Positions 33,600 through 46,180 of a stretch of 64,000 nucleotides of DNA are shown here, piece by piece. The notes below the pieces were generated by a model that ran no database searches, had not been told where the DNA came from, and worked only from the letters and a program-made list of their open reading frames with translations. The position numbers were made by a program, and so were the translations under genes. Origin of the DNA: Pohlia nutans (Eukaryota > Streptophyta > Bryopsida > Bryales > Mniaceae); assembly GCA_022496805.1 (NCBI GenBank), contig CM040103.1, positions 8,202,001-8,266,000 on the forward strand. The letters are read 5' to 3'. Each line of letters starts with the position of its first letter. Position 1 is the first letter of the stretch.

Positions 33600-36500
33600 T
33601 ATGGTCCTTCGTAATAGACAATATATGCAAGATTATTTGCAACTGATGACTACTAGGATTTTGGTTTTTTTAAATTGCTCTTTTTTGACTCAATTCTTTT
33701 GAAGAAAAAGTTGTTTTGGACCATTTAAGTTACCAAAATGTCAATTTCAAGGAAAAAATCACCCTACTTGAGTACATGTGTTGTAAGAACTTAAGAATTT
33801 AGATTCTTGTTGTAGAAAAGTTTGAGTTCAACTTGAAAGGTTTAACAATTTCTGTAATTTTGTTTCTTTGCACTTTACAATGTTTATCAAGCTTTGGTAG
33901 TTTTTTATAATAAGAACCATGTGCAAATGTTTATTTATATGATTTTTTTGTCACTTCCCTTAGTAGATTTCGTACTAGTTTCATGTTCTTTTTATATATT
34001 GAACTTCAAAATTCTTTGGGCTGGTCACTAGAGGTAAATTAAAACATATGCTACTCTGAAGATAAGCTGTTGTTTATTGCTAAAAACACAAATACTAAAA
34101 TATTATAAATTAAATAGAGTTTCCAAAATATCATATGAGAACATATTCTTAGACTGAATATTTTTTTAAACATTTGGGGTTTAAACCTTTTTTTATAGTG
34201 CTCCAAAGAATAATATAATCTTTTATATTAAGTACACAGTGTCACAATATCATGTCACTACCATGCCTGATATCTGTTACAATGTTATGTCACAAAGTCA
34301 TCCACATTTTACATTCACATCTTTCATCCAAATTTTTCATGTTCTCAAATCATTCTCCACAACTCCCATTATGTTCCTAAAGGTTTGCATCATATTCCCT
34401 ATTGTTCCCATTATGTCTTTTTTACTATTTCCAAGTTCCCTTTATGTTCTCAAAATTCCCATGTTCCTTTTATGTTCCCGGTTTAGGGTTCTCAATGCAT
34501 TGTTGGCAGGAATGTTGGTGCATTGCAACATGGCGTTCGTTAGTATTTTTACAACCCTCTACAGCCTATACAACCACATTGTGGTCACAGAGGCATGCCG
34601 TTCTTTCAAACTAGTATGAAATTCATTCCAAACCAAACATCAATGTGTGAAGTTCAGATGTAGGGAACTAAAGATTCATCTCACCGACATACTTCAAAAA
34701 TAAATGTTTAATTTGGAGTTGTGAACCTATGAAACACTTATCTACAAAGCGCCAAAATACTGCAAATACCTCGAAATATAGGAAGTACTTACAAATACAA
34801 AACATGTACTATGTGGTATTTCCTTGAGTATTTCTTGTGTTGGGAAATTTTTCTTTTCTTTTAGTTTATGGATTGTTCTATTTTTCATGAATATTTCATC
34901 AGTATATATATCCCAATCTTGATCAATGTACCATCTCCTCAGTTCATATCTTATATATGATTTTTTTCCTAAACCGTTTGTGGATAAAGCACTCACATAT
35001 AAAATTCACAATAATTATTTGAGAGCCCATTTTTGACATGAAAGATTGCAATGGAGAGGTATTGATTTGAGTCATTGTTGAACTTCTTGGCTTTAAACTT
35101 GGAAAATTTAATCCAAATTCTATTTAACTTTGGTTTTAAGAAAATTGGTACAACTTAGATGACCACCTTGATTCTACTGTAAGCAACCGGATGAGCAACA
35201 ATTTCCACCTATCAATTAAAAATAGAAATTAAAAATAAATAAATAATGATTTAGATCGTAATTGCATTATTTTAAGAATTGATAAAAAGAAAAGAATAGT
35301 GAGACTTACACAAGGAGTTGCATATAAGTCCCTTTATGGCTATTGGGAACAAGACAATGGTCATGAGTGAAAATGAATGTTTTCTAAAGAATTCACATGT
35401 GGTGAAATTTGTTAAATTGGCAAGATTCCAAAGACCAAAATTGCAACATTCATGTGCTTAGAGCGGACCAGCATGCATTAGGAACTACAAGGCATGTGAA
35501 CATGTTGTTATGATGGTGCATTGAAATGCAATTAAGATGATTTGGTGCCAACCTCCATACGAACCTAGTATGGATAATATGACACTAAAATGACCTGTAT
35601 GCAGCCTTTGGTGTCAGAATGGCACCAGAATAGTTATGGCAGTATGTATGTGAAGTTCTAGATAAAACCTCTTGGCACTTATGACTTCATGAATGAGGAC
35701 TTCTTTTCAACTTATTGATGTATATTTTTGGACTATTGTACATGCTCTCTCACCAAAAAAAAATCAACTCTAGAGAATTTCATTTTGTCAAATGCTAGGA
35801 TTTTCAAATATTCTTCAAGATTCATTTTCATTATAAAAATAAAAATTTTGAAAAAATAAATTCAAGGATTTTTATTTTTATTTTTATTTTATTTTTTACA
35901 AACCTATCAATATGCAGCTGCAATATTCTTCTTTGGACAAAGATTCGAAAGGTTCTTTTAGAAATCAAAGAGCTCTCAAGTGATGCATTTTCATATAATA
36001 ATCATTGGCATTTATGATGTAGATGGCTCTTATAGAATGTTCTTTTTATTGATAAGTAATTCAATATACTTTATTTCCTTCATTTTTTTCTACACTCAAC
36101 ATATACTCAAATAGAGAGAGAGTCTTCATTGGGCAATGCCCCAATGTGTATCGAGGAAAGCCTTTTGAACTCTAAAATTAGCTCCTATGGCAACTTTAAA
36201 TGAGTCCTTCTTTAAAACAAAATAAAAATTGAATTAATCAAATGTGGTTTTGATTTCCTACACTTATGAAATATATATATAAAAAACTCATGTAAAAATT
36301 GAAGAAATTTAAAGACTTTAAAAAAACTGTTTCTTTTTACACTAAATCAAAGTTTGTCCTAGCTCATTTAAAAAATTAAAAATATTTGTTTAAAATATCC
36401 AATGAGATCATTTTGGTACCAATTTTTGATATGAAGTACATCAAAATATGTGTTATTTGAAATGATTGATTTGAAATATTATTCATATTGTACTATAATG

Positions 36501-36995
36501 CTTGCAAATGCTAATTTTTGGCAATTTTTCTCATGAAGCATAAAAACCTAAAAATTAAATTTTCAGTTGAAATTTTGAACTTGAATTAAAGGATTTTATG
36601 TCACTTAGGTGTGGCTATTTTTTTTATTAAAAATAATTAATTTTATTTAATTGAAATGGAAAAATTTGACAAAATTTGGAAATTTCAAAATTTTCAAACA
36701 TATAGTTGTTTTTCCAAATTTTGATGAATTTTCTATTTCCATTTTTGATAAAAATGTCTAGATATGTAACACATATGAACCGTATTAGTACAACTTGCAT
36801 TAGCAAAAAGGTATACTTGGCGGACTAAGCTACAAGTTGGTGCTTAAATGCCTAAATGGGCATGTTGTACTGTGCTCTTGCATTGTAACTTGGTGCCTAA
36901 AGTAACCATGTTCTACTAGTGCCGGATACAAATTACACATGTAAATAATAATTTGAATATTTTTTACATTTAGTTTTCTATCGTCATGTGTAGTG
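33600..36995. other. AT-rich gene-free stretch
   Basis: No supportable gene. It contains a partial CACAGGG-type terminus near 35305-35340, the inverted partner (35490-35640) of the repeat at 27040, and many A/T runs. A short Phe/Pro-rich ORF near 34239-34619 reflects repeated CCCATTATGTTC-like motifs. Confidence 0.5.
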
Positions 36996-36997
36996 TA

Positions 36998-37941
36998 CAG
37001 TCAGGTAGGGATTGCTTACGAATTCCCACTGCAGGGAATTTTTTCTGGAAACTTTGAACACTCCGTGTGTACTCAAAAATGATCCGATTTGGAAACCGCG
37101 AAGTGCGTCGGAATCTCATCGGCGTGTACTACAACACCATTACAAATTTACACATGAATTAGTGAAAATTATACAACAAGTCAAAAATAATGCATACACT
37201 ATCTACCATTGAGTGCTCTCACCATTTGCTTCAGTTACAGTGTCCATTTTAGCAAGAAAAAATGAAATGAGTGTTTGAAGTTGTTTTTTAGATGCTTGAG
37301 CTCATACTTGTGGGATGATTTGTATCATTTCATTTTTTCCTTTATAGGAATTGCTTACGGATTTTTCAATCACTTTTCACTAGAAAGTTCAACAATCTTT
37401 AGGAAGCTCTAGCATGCTCAAAAATGAACCGATTTTGAAACCGCAAATTGCATTGGAAGTGCAATGAAGTGTGCTTCAACTTCATGATAAGGGAAAAAAG
37501 AATAATCTCAAGTCATACAAAAATTTAGATTTCTTTTATACACTATCTATCATTTTATAGTGAACCTTTGAGAGATAGTCAAAGATTTTTTGCATTTAAG
37601 TAAGAAACCGTACAAGTAGTTCAAGCGGTGTGGGATCGAGTATCTCTTAAGCAATTATGAAGGTTCATTTCTAATATGTACCATTAAATACAAGTAATTT
37701 TCACAAATGGTGGGAGCACTAAATGGTAGGTAGCATACAGAAAACATCATAACAATTGTATGATTTTGAATTACATATGTGTATTTGTTTTGGTGATAAA
37801 GTAGACTTTAGTGTGATTCCAATGCAATTTGAAATTCCAAAATCCATTCATTTTTTAGCAAGTTTTTGCATTCCCAAGTTTGGCAGTTTTTTCAACACAC
37901 TGCCTGTCAACCAAAATTCATAAGCAATTCCTACCTGACTG
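36998..37941. mobile_element. TA-flanked Tc1/mariner-type MITE, 944 bp
   Basis: The ends are CAGTCAGGTAGGGATTGCTT and, inverted, CAGTCAGGTAGGAATTGCTT. TA flanks both sides (36996-36997, 37942-37943). Inside, the left end motif ATTGCTTACG recurs at about 37350, suggesting an internal duplication. There is no transposase. Confidence 0.8.
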
Positions 37942-37943
37942 TA

Positions 37944-38927
37944 CAATGGGGTGACACCGAACTTGGCACCTTGTGCAATCTCAGGGATAGTGCCCACACT
38001 GCTGCCAAATTTGACACCCTCCCAAGCGCTGGAAAATTGTTATTTATATATGAAATTTTAGACAAAAAATCATTGTTATGTTGACAACATGTGTACCAAA
38101 TTTCAAAGCTAGAAGATTGATACAAAAAAAAGATATTCAAGATTTACTAACAAGGAGTAGCTGTAAGAAATGTTTCACAACTGCCAACTTTGACACCCTC
38201 CCAAGGATTGAAGAAATTTGTTTTTCACATGCAATTTTTGGAGTAGGAACATCTTTATGTTTTTTACACATTTGAAAAAGTTCAAGTCCAAAAGACCCAC
38301 AAAAAAAATGATATTCCAAATCTACCAACAGGTGTAGTTGTGAGAAACAAAGTTGCTTCAGAACTTCCAACTTTGACAGTCTCTAAGAATTCGTTATTTC
38401 AATATGAAATGTTTTGCACATGATATTTATGATGTTGATCATATGTATGAAAATTTCCAAGGCCAAAAGATACACACAAAGATAGTTATTCTATATCTAC
38501 CAATGTAGTTGTGAAGCGACTTTGTTTCTCACAAATACACTTGTTGGTAGGTTTGGAATATCATTTTTTTTGTGGGTCTTTTGAACTTGAATATTTTCAC
38601 ATGTGTAAACAACATAAAGATGTTCCTACTCCAAAAATTGCATGTGAAAAACAAATTTCTTCAATCCTTGGGAGGGTGTCAAAGTTGGCAGCTGTGAAAC
38701 ATTTCTTACAGCTACCCCTTGTTAGTAAATCTTGAATATCTTTTTTTGTATCAATCTTCTAGCTTTGAAATTTGGTACACATGTTGTCAACATAACAATG
38801 ATATTTTATCTAAAATTTCATGTATAAATAACAATTTTCCGGCGCTTGGGAGGGTGTCAAAGTTGGCAGCAGTGTGGGCACTATCCCTGGAATTGCACAA
38901 GGTGCCAATTTCGGTGTCACCCCACTG
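37944..38927. mobile_element. Foldback Tc1/mariner-type MITE with ~415-bp arms
   Basis: The left arm (37944-38358) and right arm (38511-38927) are inverted copies separated by about 150 bp. The ends are CAATGGGGTGACACCGAA and CAGTGGGGTGACACCGAA, flanked by TA. The left TA (37942-37943) is the right target duplication of the neighbouring element. The CAGTGG start resembles the Tc1 ends at 3046. Confidence 0.85.
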
Positions 38928-39362
38928 TACTTACAATTGAAAAATAGAGTATTTCAAAATAGAATTGGAAAATTAAAACACAATTCAAGGCAATTTAAAA
39001 TTTAATTAAAAAAGTGTGAAGATAAAAATATTCTGTTTTTCAGAAATATTGTGTCTAAAATGTTCATGGATGCAAAATTTGCCTAAATTTATCAGGTAGT
39101 GGAAAAGATAAACTTCATTTGTGTTTGTAATGGAACAAATATTTCAGTAGAAGATTCTTGAGTTGGAATGAGGCACTTGGTCTCTTTATGAGGCAAAGCA
39201 AACAAATTCACAAACAACTTTATAAACTTCAAATTATACAAACCCTAAATTGCTAAATTTCAATTTAACACATTATGTGGAAGAGGAAGGCACTAGTTAC
39301 ACTTTCCCTTACGCTTGTGTAATACTATGGTCTTCAACTTAAACTAATAGTCTTTCACTTAA

Positions 39363-39943
39363 CCCCTAACTGCCCAAACATGCATATTTTGCTTGATGTA
39401 CAGATTTCATCCGTAGTTTCTCATCCATCATGCACTTTTCGTAGTGTGATTTTTTTACTGAATTTTTTATGGGAAGTTAGCTTCATGTATGAGTGATCCG
39501 ATTGAAAAATAAACAATTTTTGAAAGAATTATGCCTCATTTTGTGTTGCAGTGTTTCACCCAAAATTTTGAAAATTTTAGTCTAAAAGTGTTCTTGAAAA
39601 AATAAACTCATAAAATCAAGCATCCAAAAAATCTCTAAAAAATCTCTAAAAAATCACTACACCTAGAGTACTACATTATAAGCCATCACAACAAATTTCA
39701 TCTCCATACTGTCAATATCTTATTCGTAATCGAATTACAAAATAATTTTTTGTTTTATGTTTCAAAATTTATAGAAAAATATCAGTGATAGCAATCAGAG
39801 ATCCAACCGTATAGATTGAATCTAAATTTCAAAATGTATAACTTTTATTCATACATCGAGTTCCAAATCTTCATGTTGGTTGCATTTTATAATGCATCTT
39901 TGCAAAACTGCCCAAATTGGACATAGGTGAGGACGCTTAGGGG
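39363..39943. mobile_element. TTAA-flanked MITE, 581 bp
   Basis: The ends are CCCCTAACTGCCC and, inverted, CCCCTAAGCGTCC, with TTAA on both sides (39359-39362, 39944-39947). The body is related to 59465-60128. Confidence 0.7.
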
Positions 39944-40032
39944 TTAACTGAAACTAGCTCTAGACCTACATTCACAACAGAGCTCTCACCTGACCTCGAT
40001 GACCTTGCTTGAAATTCTGGCGTTCTGCTTAA

Positions 40033-40605
40033 CCCCTAAAGGACCAGGGGGTGTTGAACTTAGCTCTTGTTTTCTTGACTAGCTCTTGTAGCAAGCTCAA
40101 TTCCTCATTGGTGTGGGGTAAATTTGACAATGGGCACCGTTGAAACTAAAGAAGACTTACGTAGTTTTTTTATGAAAAAAAGATCAACAAAATCGCATAA
40201 TTTTTGAGAAAATGCCACCGTTGAGAAGATTGATGGAACTTGTTTGGGGTATTTTGTACACATGCTGAAATCGGATTGTTCTAAAATGCTCCAAAAATTC
40301 TGAAATTTTTACTGTGAGTAGAAATCATCATTTTAAACATGTGGAAAAAAATTCAAGTAATTTGGAGGTGTAAAGAGGAAGATATGAGGGTCTGAAGTGA
40401 CGCCAAAATACCCACTGTGCAACTCAAAAAAATCACCAATAATTGCTCATTTAATGATTTCCAATCAGTAAGTACTTACAGATTTGACTCTCAAGAAGAG
40501 TCAGGGTCTCTTTGTTGCTCATCTTACAATTCAAAGCCCAAGAACCCAAATTTCCCCACTTTCTAATTCCAGAAGCTCCCTAGGGGCCTTACGGTCCTTT
40601 AGGGG
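40033..40605. mobile_element. TTAA-flanked MITE, 573 bp
   Basis: The ends are CCCCTAAAGGACC and, inverted, CCCCTAAAGGACCGT, with TTAA on both sides (40029-40032, 40606-40609). It lies only 85 bp from the preceding family member and just downstream of the 40671 gene's stop. Confidence 0.75.
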
Positions 40606-40670
40606 TTAACTCCATGTTAGCAAATCAAGTTTCATTCAACTGCTCTACCTTGAGTCAAAAAAGGAAGTAT

Positions 40671-42668
40671 TTAGAAAAAGAAGTCTCTCAAGCCAAGCTC
40701 CCAGGCAACAAGTACTGCAACAAGCATAAGGGAGATAATCCACACGGGGTTCAATCCGTGGATAATCCGTGACAATGCATTGCGACTAGGAGCCAAACTG
40801 ATGTGTTTATTTGAAGTGATTATTAGATCATGCGGCGTCCATTTTAGCCCTCTAAATCTTGTCATTATCTTTCCCACGTTCATGTATCCATGGTTCACCC
40901 AAAAACATGAGGAGCGCACCTTGACTAACACGCTCCATGACAGTTTATTTCTTCTGAATGTCGATTCTTTGATTCTCCACTGGACACTTGGAGGATCATC
41001 GAACCCGTTGAATTCACCTTTCTGATATCCAGGTGGAAGCTCAGGCACATGAGTGAACTTCTCCCAATCAGCCTTCTCGCGCTTCTTATCCGGCTTAGAA
41101 GCTTCAACCTTGTATAAAGCTACGCTCCCTGCTGCAACTGGGCACCACAAATTGAGGCTCCATGTAAAAGTTGCAGTTCCGTCATGACCTCCCGTCCAGT
41201 TAGGAAGCCAGTAACGCACATTGGAAAGCTGTGACTTGCCCCAAGTCCTAGATCCAACAATCATAGGATTGGAAGCCGACGCCATGAGACCCATGGAACC
41301 CTATGATTCGAATTCAACAAACATATTGAAGTTAGTCTGAAAATACTTCCTTTTGATCCTTCCACCAATATCAATTCCTAACAGCCTACTTGATTAAGTA
41401 ACTTGGAAAATATGAAACCTTGATTTGAAAAGGACAAGAAATTTTCCAAAACCATCGCTAATAATGAGAAGAAGACTAGTTTGGGTAACCACAATGCACA
41501 CTCAGCGCATGTTCGGCATCATGATACGGATTAAAAGTTTGTAAATCAAATTTGACTGAATGTTATTCGCTCTTGTTTCCCAAATTTCATTATCTTGCAA
41601 AAGGAATTTCAACTGGGAAGCTATCGCACTCCGTCTGCCCTCAACAATGATCTGAGTTATACTAACTTCCGTTTCTAGTTTACTAAGGTCACCAAGTAGC
41701 TTAAGCAATATTCAAACAAGGAACACAGAGTAATCACATGACATGGGTATACACAGTCAAAAAGAACATTTACAGATTTGAGGACTGAAAGGGGCTTTAA
41801 ACAATTTATGATGAAAAGAAAATAATATAATGACAGCTGAAGAGAGGGAGCTCTGATAGATGTACCGAGTGCAACATCACAGGAATATTCCAGGCGACTC
41901 CAAGCATACAACACACCAGAGAATTCGACGTTGACTAGCATCAATGATTCATTCGATAAAAATTTAAGCAAAAGAAACACATATGATAATGGTACGTTCA
42001 CGCAAATTAGCATAGTACGTTCATACTCATTCAAGGTATTGGACACACCGTACCTGGTTCGTAACGCCAAGCTGTGCTGAATCCATAACAGAGGTAGGGG
42101 AAAAGTTTTTGGGTGATCTGTCATCTTTTTCCCACATTGGAGTAAGACAGATGTTTACGATATCAGCAAAGAAACCTCTCATTTCCTTGTCGTCGCGCTC
42201 CATGTTGCTACTCCAGCTTATGTTCGATAAAACAAGCTTCACAACAATGTCCTCTCCTTCTGCCTTGTAGAATGGTTCTACGCGAAGCTCAAACTCAAAA
42301 TCCTGGATTCTCTCCTTGAGAGTAGAAGGTGCTGAACCTCTGAACCAATCCGAATCTCCACTAGCTCGCAAGTCATCCCAAGTACCTCTCTCTAGGTTTG
42401 CCGATACTGTCACTGGCGACCCTCCTAAAGCCGGGCTGCCATCCGCTGAAGGGATCGAAAATGAGGATTGTTCATCCTCAATATTCTCCACGACTTCTGG
42501 ACGCACTTCATGCAATCTTTGTCTCAGATTCTTTCCAATTTCACTTGAAACATCCAGAATAACGATACCTCCTTGATCCAGTTCTGTGACTATTTCTTCC
42601 ATTTGACTCATCGATTCTTCCGCACCTGCGAGACCTGCTGATACATCGACGTCTGGAGTTGTAGCCAT
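40671..42668 (-). CDS. Unknown tail-anchored protein, two exons, 414 aa
   Basis: Exon 1 (42054-42668) starts MATTPDVDVSAGLAGAEESM and exon 2 (40671-41300) begins GSMGLMASASNPMIVGSR. The CAG/GTACGG donor and CATAG/GGTTCC acceptor join in phase 0 across a 753-bp intron. The N-terminal 50 residues are acidic and probably helical. The rest is rich in Trp, Tyr and beta-type segments (for example SNVRYWLPNWTGGHDGTATF, LELRV-like FELRVEPFYKAEG). The last 25 residues, from VWIISLMLVAVLVAWELGL, form a membrane segment, so a C-terminal tail anchor facing the cytosol is likely. A possible 5' UTR acceptor (GGATGTAG) lies just before the ATG. I do not recognise the family. The other host gene here (51658-55694) has the same kind of C-terminal anchor and strand, about 9 kb away; any link is inference. 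Confidence 0.72.
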
Positions 42669-43430
42669 CGCACCTTGGACCTACATCCAAATGGATAACA
42701 AAGCAAGGATAGAGTTCAGAGCATGCACCAATATGAGCAGCTTAGTCCAAATAAAAGCGTGCGCTCCGGTTCCCTAGTTGATAAGTTCGAAGGCTCATAA
42801 ACATTTAAAAACTACCAATCTTCACCTGTGCACTTCGAGGTTAAATATTTAATCTGATGTCAAAATACGAAAAGAAAGAAGGCTATACTGCCAAAAACGT
42901 TGGTCGGAATTTCTCAGAAACCGAACATTCCCGTTTTGATAACACTGGATATCAAACCTATTTCTGACCTTGCAACAATATAGGACCAGCCTAGTGCATA
43001 AGTCTATAATCTGCAGCAGAGAAGCAAACAAAACGCAACCCTAGCTCAACAACCGATGACAGAGAGGTGCACCATGCACCCTTAATGTGAAAGAATCTGA
43101 ACTCTATAGTACGAAGTACAGAACCTACGAGCATTCTCTACGGAAGGGGTTCTAGCAACAACACCTTGGCACTGATTGCAGCATCTTGAAACAGCCCATC
43201 AACGCCGCGACAAGAACCAACTGATGCAAGATCTGGAGTTAGTATTCATACCTTTCAGCTAGCTTCTGAAAATCTTCTACCGTAACCAAGATGCAGAGGC
43301 TGCTGCAGGCATAGCACACGATGGTGAAGAGATGTTTTTGCCAGGCTTGTGTATCCGTCCCCGTCAGTGCTAACTTAGATATGGCGTGGGAATCAGTGGG
43401 ATACTTCAGAATAGGGCAGCAGCAACGCGA
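42669..43430. other. Presumed 5' flank of the 40671-42668 gene
   Basis: No clear ORF. It could hold a non-coding first exon, given the acceptor-like GGATGTAG before the ATG. Confidence 0.35.
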
Positions 43431-44062
43431 GGTTGGTACAGTTGCTACGGTGCACCCGTGCACTGTTCAGACTCATGGCCCATTCACACCAAGCCTCTGC
43501 CGCACTTGCATTCGTGTTCCCGAAATGGAGGAAGGTAAAACCCAGAAACAAAAAAAATATTGAAAGCCTTGTCTTTTCTTGGTGCAACTACTGTGCAACT
43601 ACAATTTACTACTACCGCAAGTTGGCCCATGCTCCTTTTTTGCGTTGCGTTCCTTCTTCTCATGGCCCATTCACACCAGACCACTGCCGCACTTGCGTTT
43701 GCGTTCCCCAAATGGAGGAAGGTAAAACCCAAAAACAAAAAAATATTGAAGGCCTTGTCTTTTCTTGCCGCAACTACTGTGTAACACTGTGCAACTACAA
43801 TTCATCAACGCAAGTTGAGGCATGCTCTCTTTTTGCGTTGCGTTCCTTCTTGTGTTGCGTTCCTGTAATTTCTCATTTCATATTTTATATTTCTTGGTTT
43901 CCCACAGATTCCCTCAAAGTTACTGAACGCACGCACGGATGCTGCAGCAGTGCCATATGTGCATGGGCCTTCATGCGTTCCTTCTTCTCATGCGTTCGAG
44001 TAATTTCTCATTTCATATTTCTTATTTCTTATTTCCCAACAGATTCTCTCAAAGTTACCTAA
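43430..44062 (+). repeat. Tandem copies of a dispersed ~190-bp repeat
   Basis: Units beginning CATGGCCCATTCACACCA occur at 43474 and 43661, with shorter 3' parts repeating to 44062 (GCGTTCCTTCTT, TTTCTCATTTCATAT). The same repeat lies at 29600-29990. The long frame over it is a by-product of the repeats. Confidence 0.75.
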
Positions 44063-44111
44063 TGCATGCATGGATGCTAAAGCTCTACTATATGTGAATG
44101 GGCCTTCATCT

Positions 44112-44280
44112 CACTAGTGGAAACACCCGGTTGAAACAACATGTTGAAACGACATTCTCCTAAAAATATTGTTTCAACCGCTAGCTTGGCAGATGTTGTT
44201 TCAACCCAGCGTTGAAACCACACCATTGAGGTTGAAACAACATGTTTGGGAGATGTTGTTGCAACCATTTTCATGAGCAT
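44112..44280 (+). mobile_element. CACTA-like terminus with GTTGAAACAAC motifs (truncated)
   Basis: It begins CACTAGTGGAAACACC, then GGTTGAAACAACATGTT and GATGTTGTTTCAACC recur in both orientations within 150 bp, like a CACTA subterminal array. No matching right end was found; a TTAA-type element end follows. Confidence 0.55.
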
Positions 44281-44299
44281 GTTTCATGAACACGTTTAG

Positions 44300-44511
44300 A
44301 TTAAAATCTTTGAAATTTAAGAAAATCACTACACCATGAAATGAGACATAATTTTTTTGCAAATCATCCCCTTTTTAACTGGTTCACATATGCATGTAGC
44401 TAAATTCTTATAAAATCTACACTAAAAATTTCACCGCTAAAAATACATGAAGGATGAGAAATCTTAAATAAAATCAATGCTCCAAAAAATGAACGATCGG
44501 GTAGTTAGGGG
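44300..44511. mobile_element. Right remnant of a TTAA-type MITE
   Basis: It ends GTAGTTAGGGG then TTAA, and the body resembles the right part of 59465-60128. The left end is missing and may have been removed by the neighbouring CACTA-like insertion. Confidence 0.5.
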
Positions 44512-45149
44512 TTAAAATAATTATTATGTTACCTCTACCCACTGGCCTTCGGAGTTTTCAACACCTTCAGGGCATTTTCATTTTCTAAATTATTTAAAAA
44601 ATATTATTATTATTATTATTTTATAACAGTGGACGCTTTATTCCAAAGCAAATGATTACATAAAACATCACAACTTCAGGACCTTTTCGATGGGATGAAT
44701 TTTATTTTCAATGAATCACATTTCATTTGTTTCAAAAAAAAAAACATTGTTAGGCAAATTTGTGTTGAATCTGCCCAGGACTACGGTACACTGTGAGAAA
44801 GCCCTCGACAATCGACGCCTTATTCCCGTGTATAGGGTTTTGGTCACCCAAACCCTAAATCCAGTGTATCTCAAAACCATCCACATCCAAAGGCCTCCAA
44901 GTACCCAATAAAGAATAGAATAGAAACACCAACCCATATGAATGGGCCGGCGTGAATAAAGTGTCCGTTCGTAATGTCAATGACCCGATGCCCACGGGAC
45001 AAAGGGACATTGGAACAATACTACTCTGCTCTTTCAAGGATGGACACTAGAGAAACCAAAACAAAGTAACACTAACAGTCACAAAGGAGAAAAGAGCGAA
45101 GTAATGATGGTTGAGTGTAAGTTTGTATAAAGGTGTGTTTAGTGTTAAG

Positions 45150-45410
45150 TTTTATCACCAAGTCATGAGTTTCTTGGTTGGTTGGTGAAGGGCATTGTAT
45201 CACAATTATGTGGTCTGGGTTCGAAACTAGTTGGGCTCGTTGAGCAGTGGTGTGATACACATGACTTGGTGCTGCTAGTGAGTTATCATAGCAGGAAAGT
45301 TGTACCAACCAACCGGCTTGTCCTATCCCCTGAGACAAGCTGAGCTAGTTGTTTGAAAAGAGTGGCTAGCAGTGGTTTTCACCACTACCCCCCCCCCCTC
45401 TTTTAATGTA
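45150..45410 (+). repeat. Possible tRNA-derived SINE
   Basis: GGTTCGAAAC near 45218 matches a pol III B box, with an A-box-like GTTGGTGAAGGGC about 35 bp upstream. A pyrimidine tail (CCCCCCCCCCC then CTCTTTT) ends the unit near 45402. No second copy was found here to confirm it. Confidence 0.28.
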
Positions 45411-45649
45411 CTACGTCTCTTGGTATTGTTTGATTATTTTCTATACGTCTTTTATGTACAAGGATAGATTCGGCATACTGTATGGCAATGGTATTTTTTG
45501 TTTTGAATGTGTGTTTTATGGAGGTTTCACAGATTTTGAATTTTGTTTCCAGTTGTTTCATTGAGGGGACGTGTGTGGTTCCTCTGGCTCCAGCTGTAAT
45601 GACTACCCAACAAGACTTTGTATGGAATAGCAAAACAACCATAAAGTTA

Positions 45650-46177
45650 GGGCCGCTTCCACTAGTAGAAATCTTGTCTTATGTGACAAGTCTTTAATGA
45701 CTCAATGTCCGGAAAAACAAGTCCGTATTCATACAAAGTGGTCTTTGCGTCATTATGGACTTGTCTTTCCGGACATTTAGTTACTAAAGACTTGTCACAT
45801 AAGACAAGATTTCTACTAGTGTTCACACTATGGCCCAAGGTCGAGAGGCCATCGGTTTCTACCAATCAAATTGCAAGAAACCATGGTTTCGGCCTCTCGA
45901 CCCTTCACACTAGAGGCCAAAGTCCAAAGGCCGTGGACCTTCAAAATGCTTACATGGCAACACTTTTTGACCAAGGTGACGGCCTCTCGAGAGGAAGTTT
46001 GGGTCCTACATTTTGCAAGACCCGTCACTATGGTCGAGAGGCCGTCAAATTTTTTTCATAAAAAATGAAAACTATATTTTATGCCTATTTTCAGTAGATT
46101 TCTTTGGACTCTCGACAAAGTTTGGACTCTCAATCCCATGGCCTCTCGACTTGGACGGCCATAGTGTGAAGCGGCCC
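45650..46177. mobile_element. PIF/Harbinger-type MITE with nested MITE
   Basis: The ends are GGGCCGCTTC(interrupted)ACACTATGGCC and, inverted, GGGCCGCTTCACACTATGGC, flanked by TTA (45647-45649, 46178-46180). Several CGAGAGGCC/GGCCTCTCG motifs repeat inside. The inverted sister copy is 50593-50955. Neighbouring short ORFs over both copies are by-products. Confidence 0.85.
45660..45821. mobile_element. CACTA-like snap-back MITE, 162 bp, nested
   Basis: The ends CACTAGTAGAAATCTTGTCT and inverse are identical over about 50 bp, leaving a loop of roughly 35 bp. The target duplication TTC flanks it (45657-45659, 45822-45824). It splits the TIR of the surrounding PIF-type MITE. Confidence 0.88.
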
Positions 46178-46180
46178 TTA

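Larger units (their letters stand above)
31577..33600 (+). repeat. Right copy of the duplicated block
   Basis: It is collinear with 42-3044, and it preserves the uninterrupted target sites of the TTAA-flanked, CACTA-like and Tc1-like insertions of the left copy. It carries the second small ORF at 32631-32807. Confidence 0.75.

Noticed and set aside
1..33600. The two ~3-kb block copies as LTRs of a retrotransposon
   Set aside because: No gag, protease, reverse transcriptase or primer-binding site between them, and block edges do not show TG...CA ends.
41502..41708. 68-codon minus-strand frame as an extra exon of the 40671-42668 gene
   Set aside because: It lies inside the phase-0 intron, and including it needs weaker splice sites than the direct join.
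43433..44062. Open frame of 209 codons, plus strand
   Set aside because: It lies fully over tandem copies of a dispersed repeat; the protein repeats only because the DNA does.
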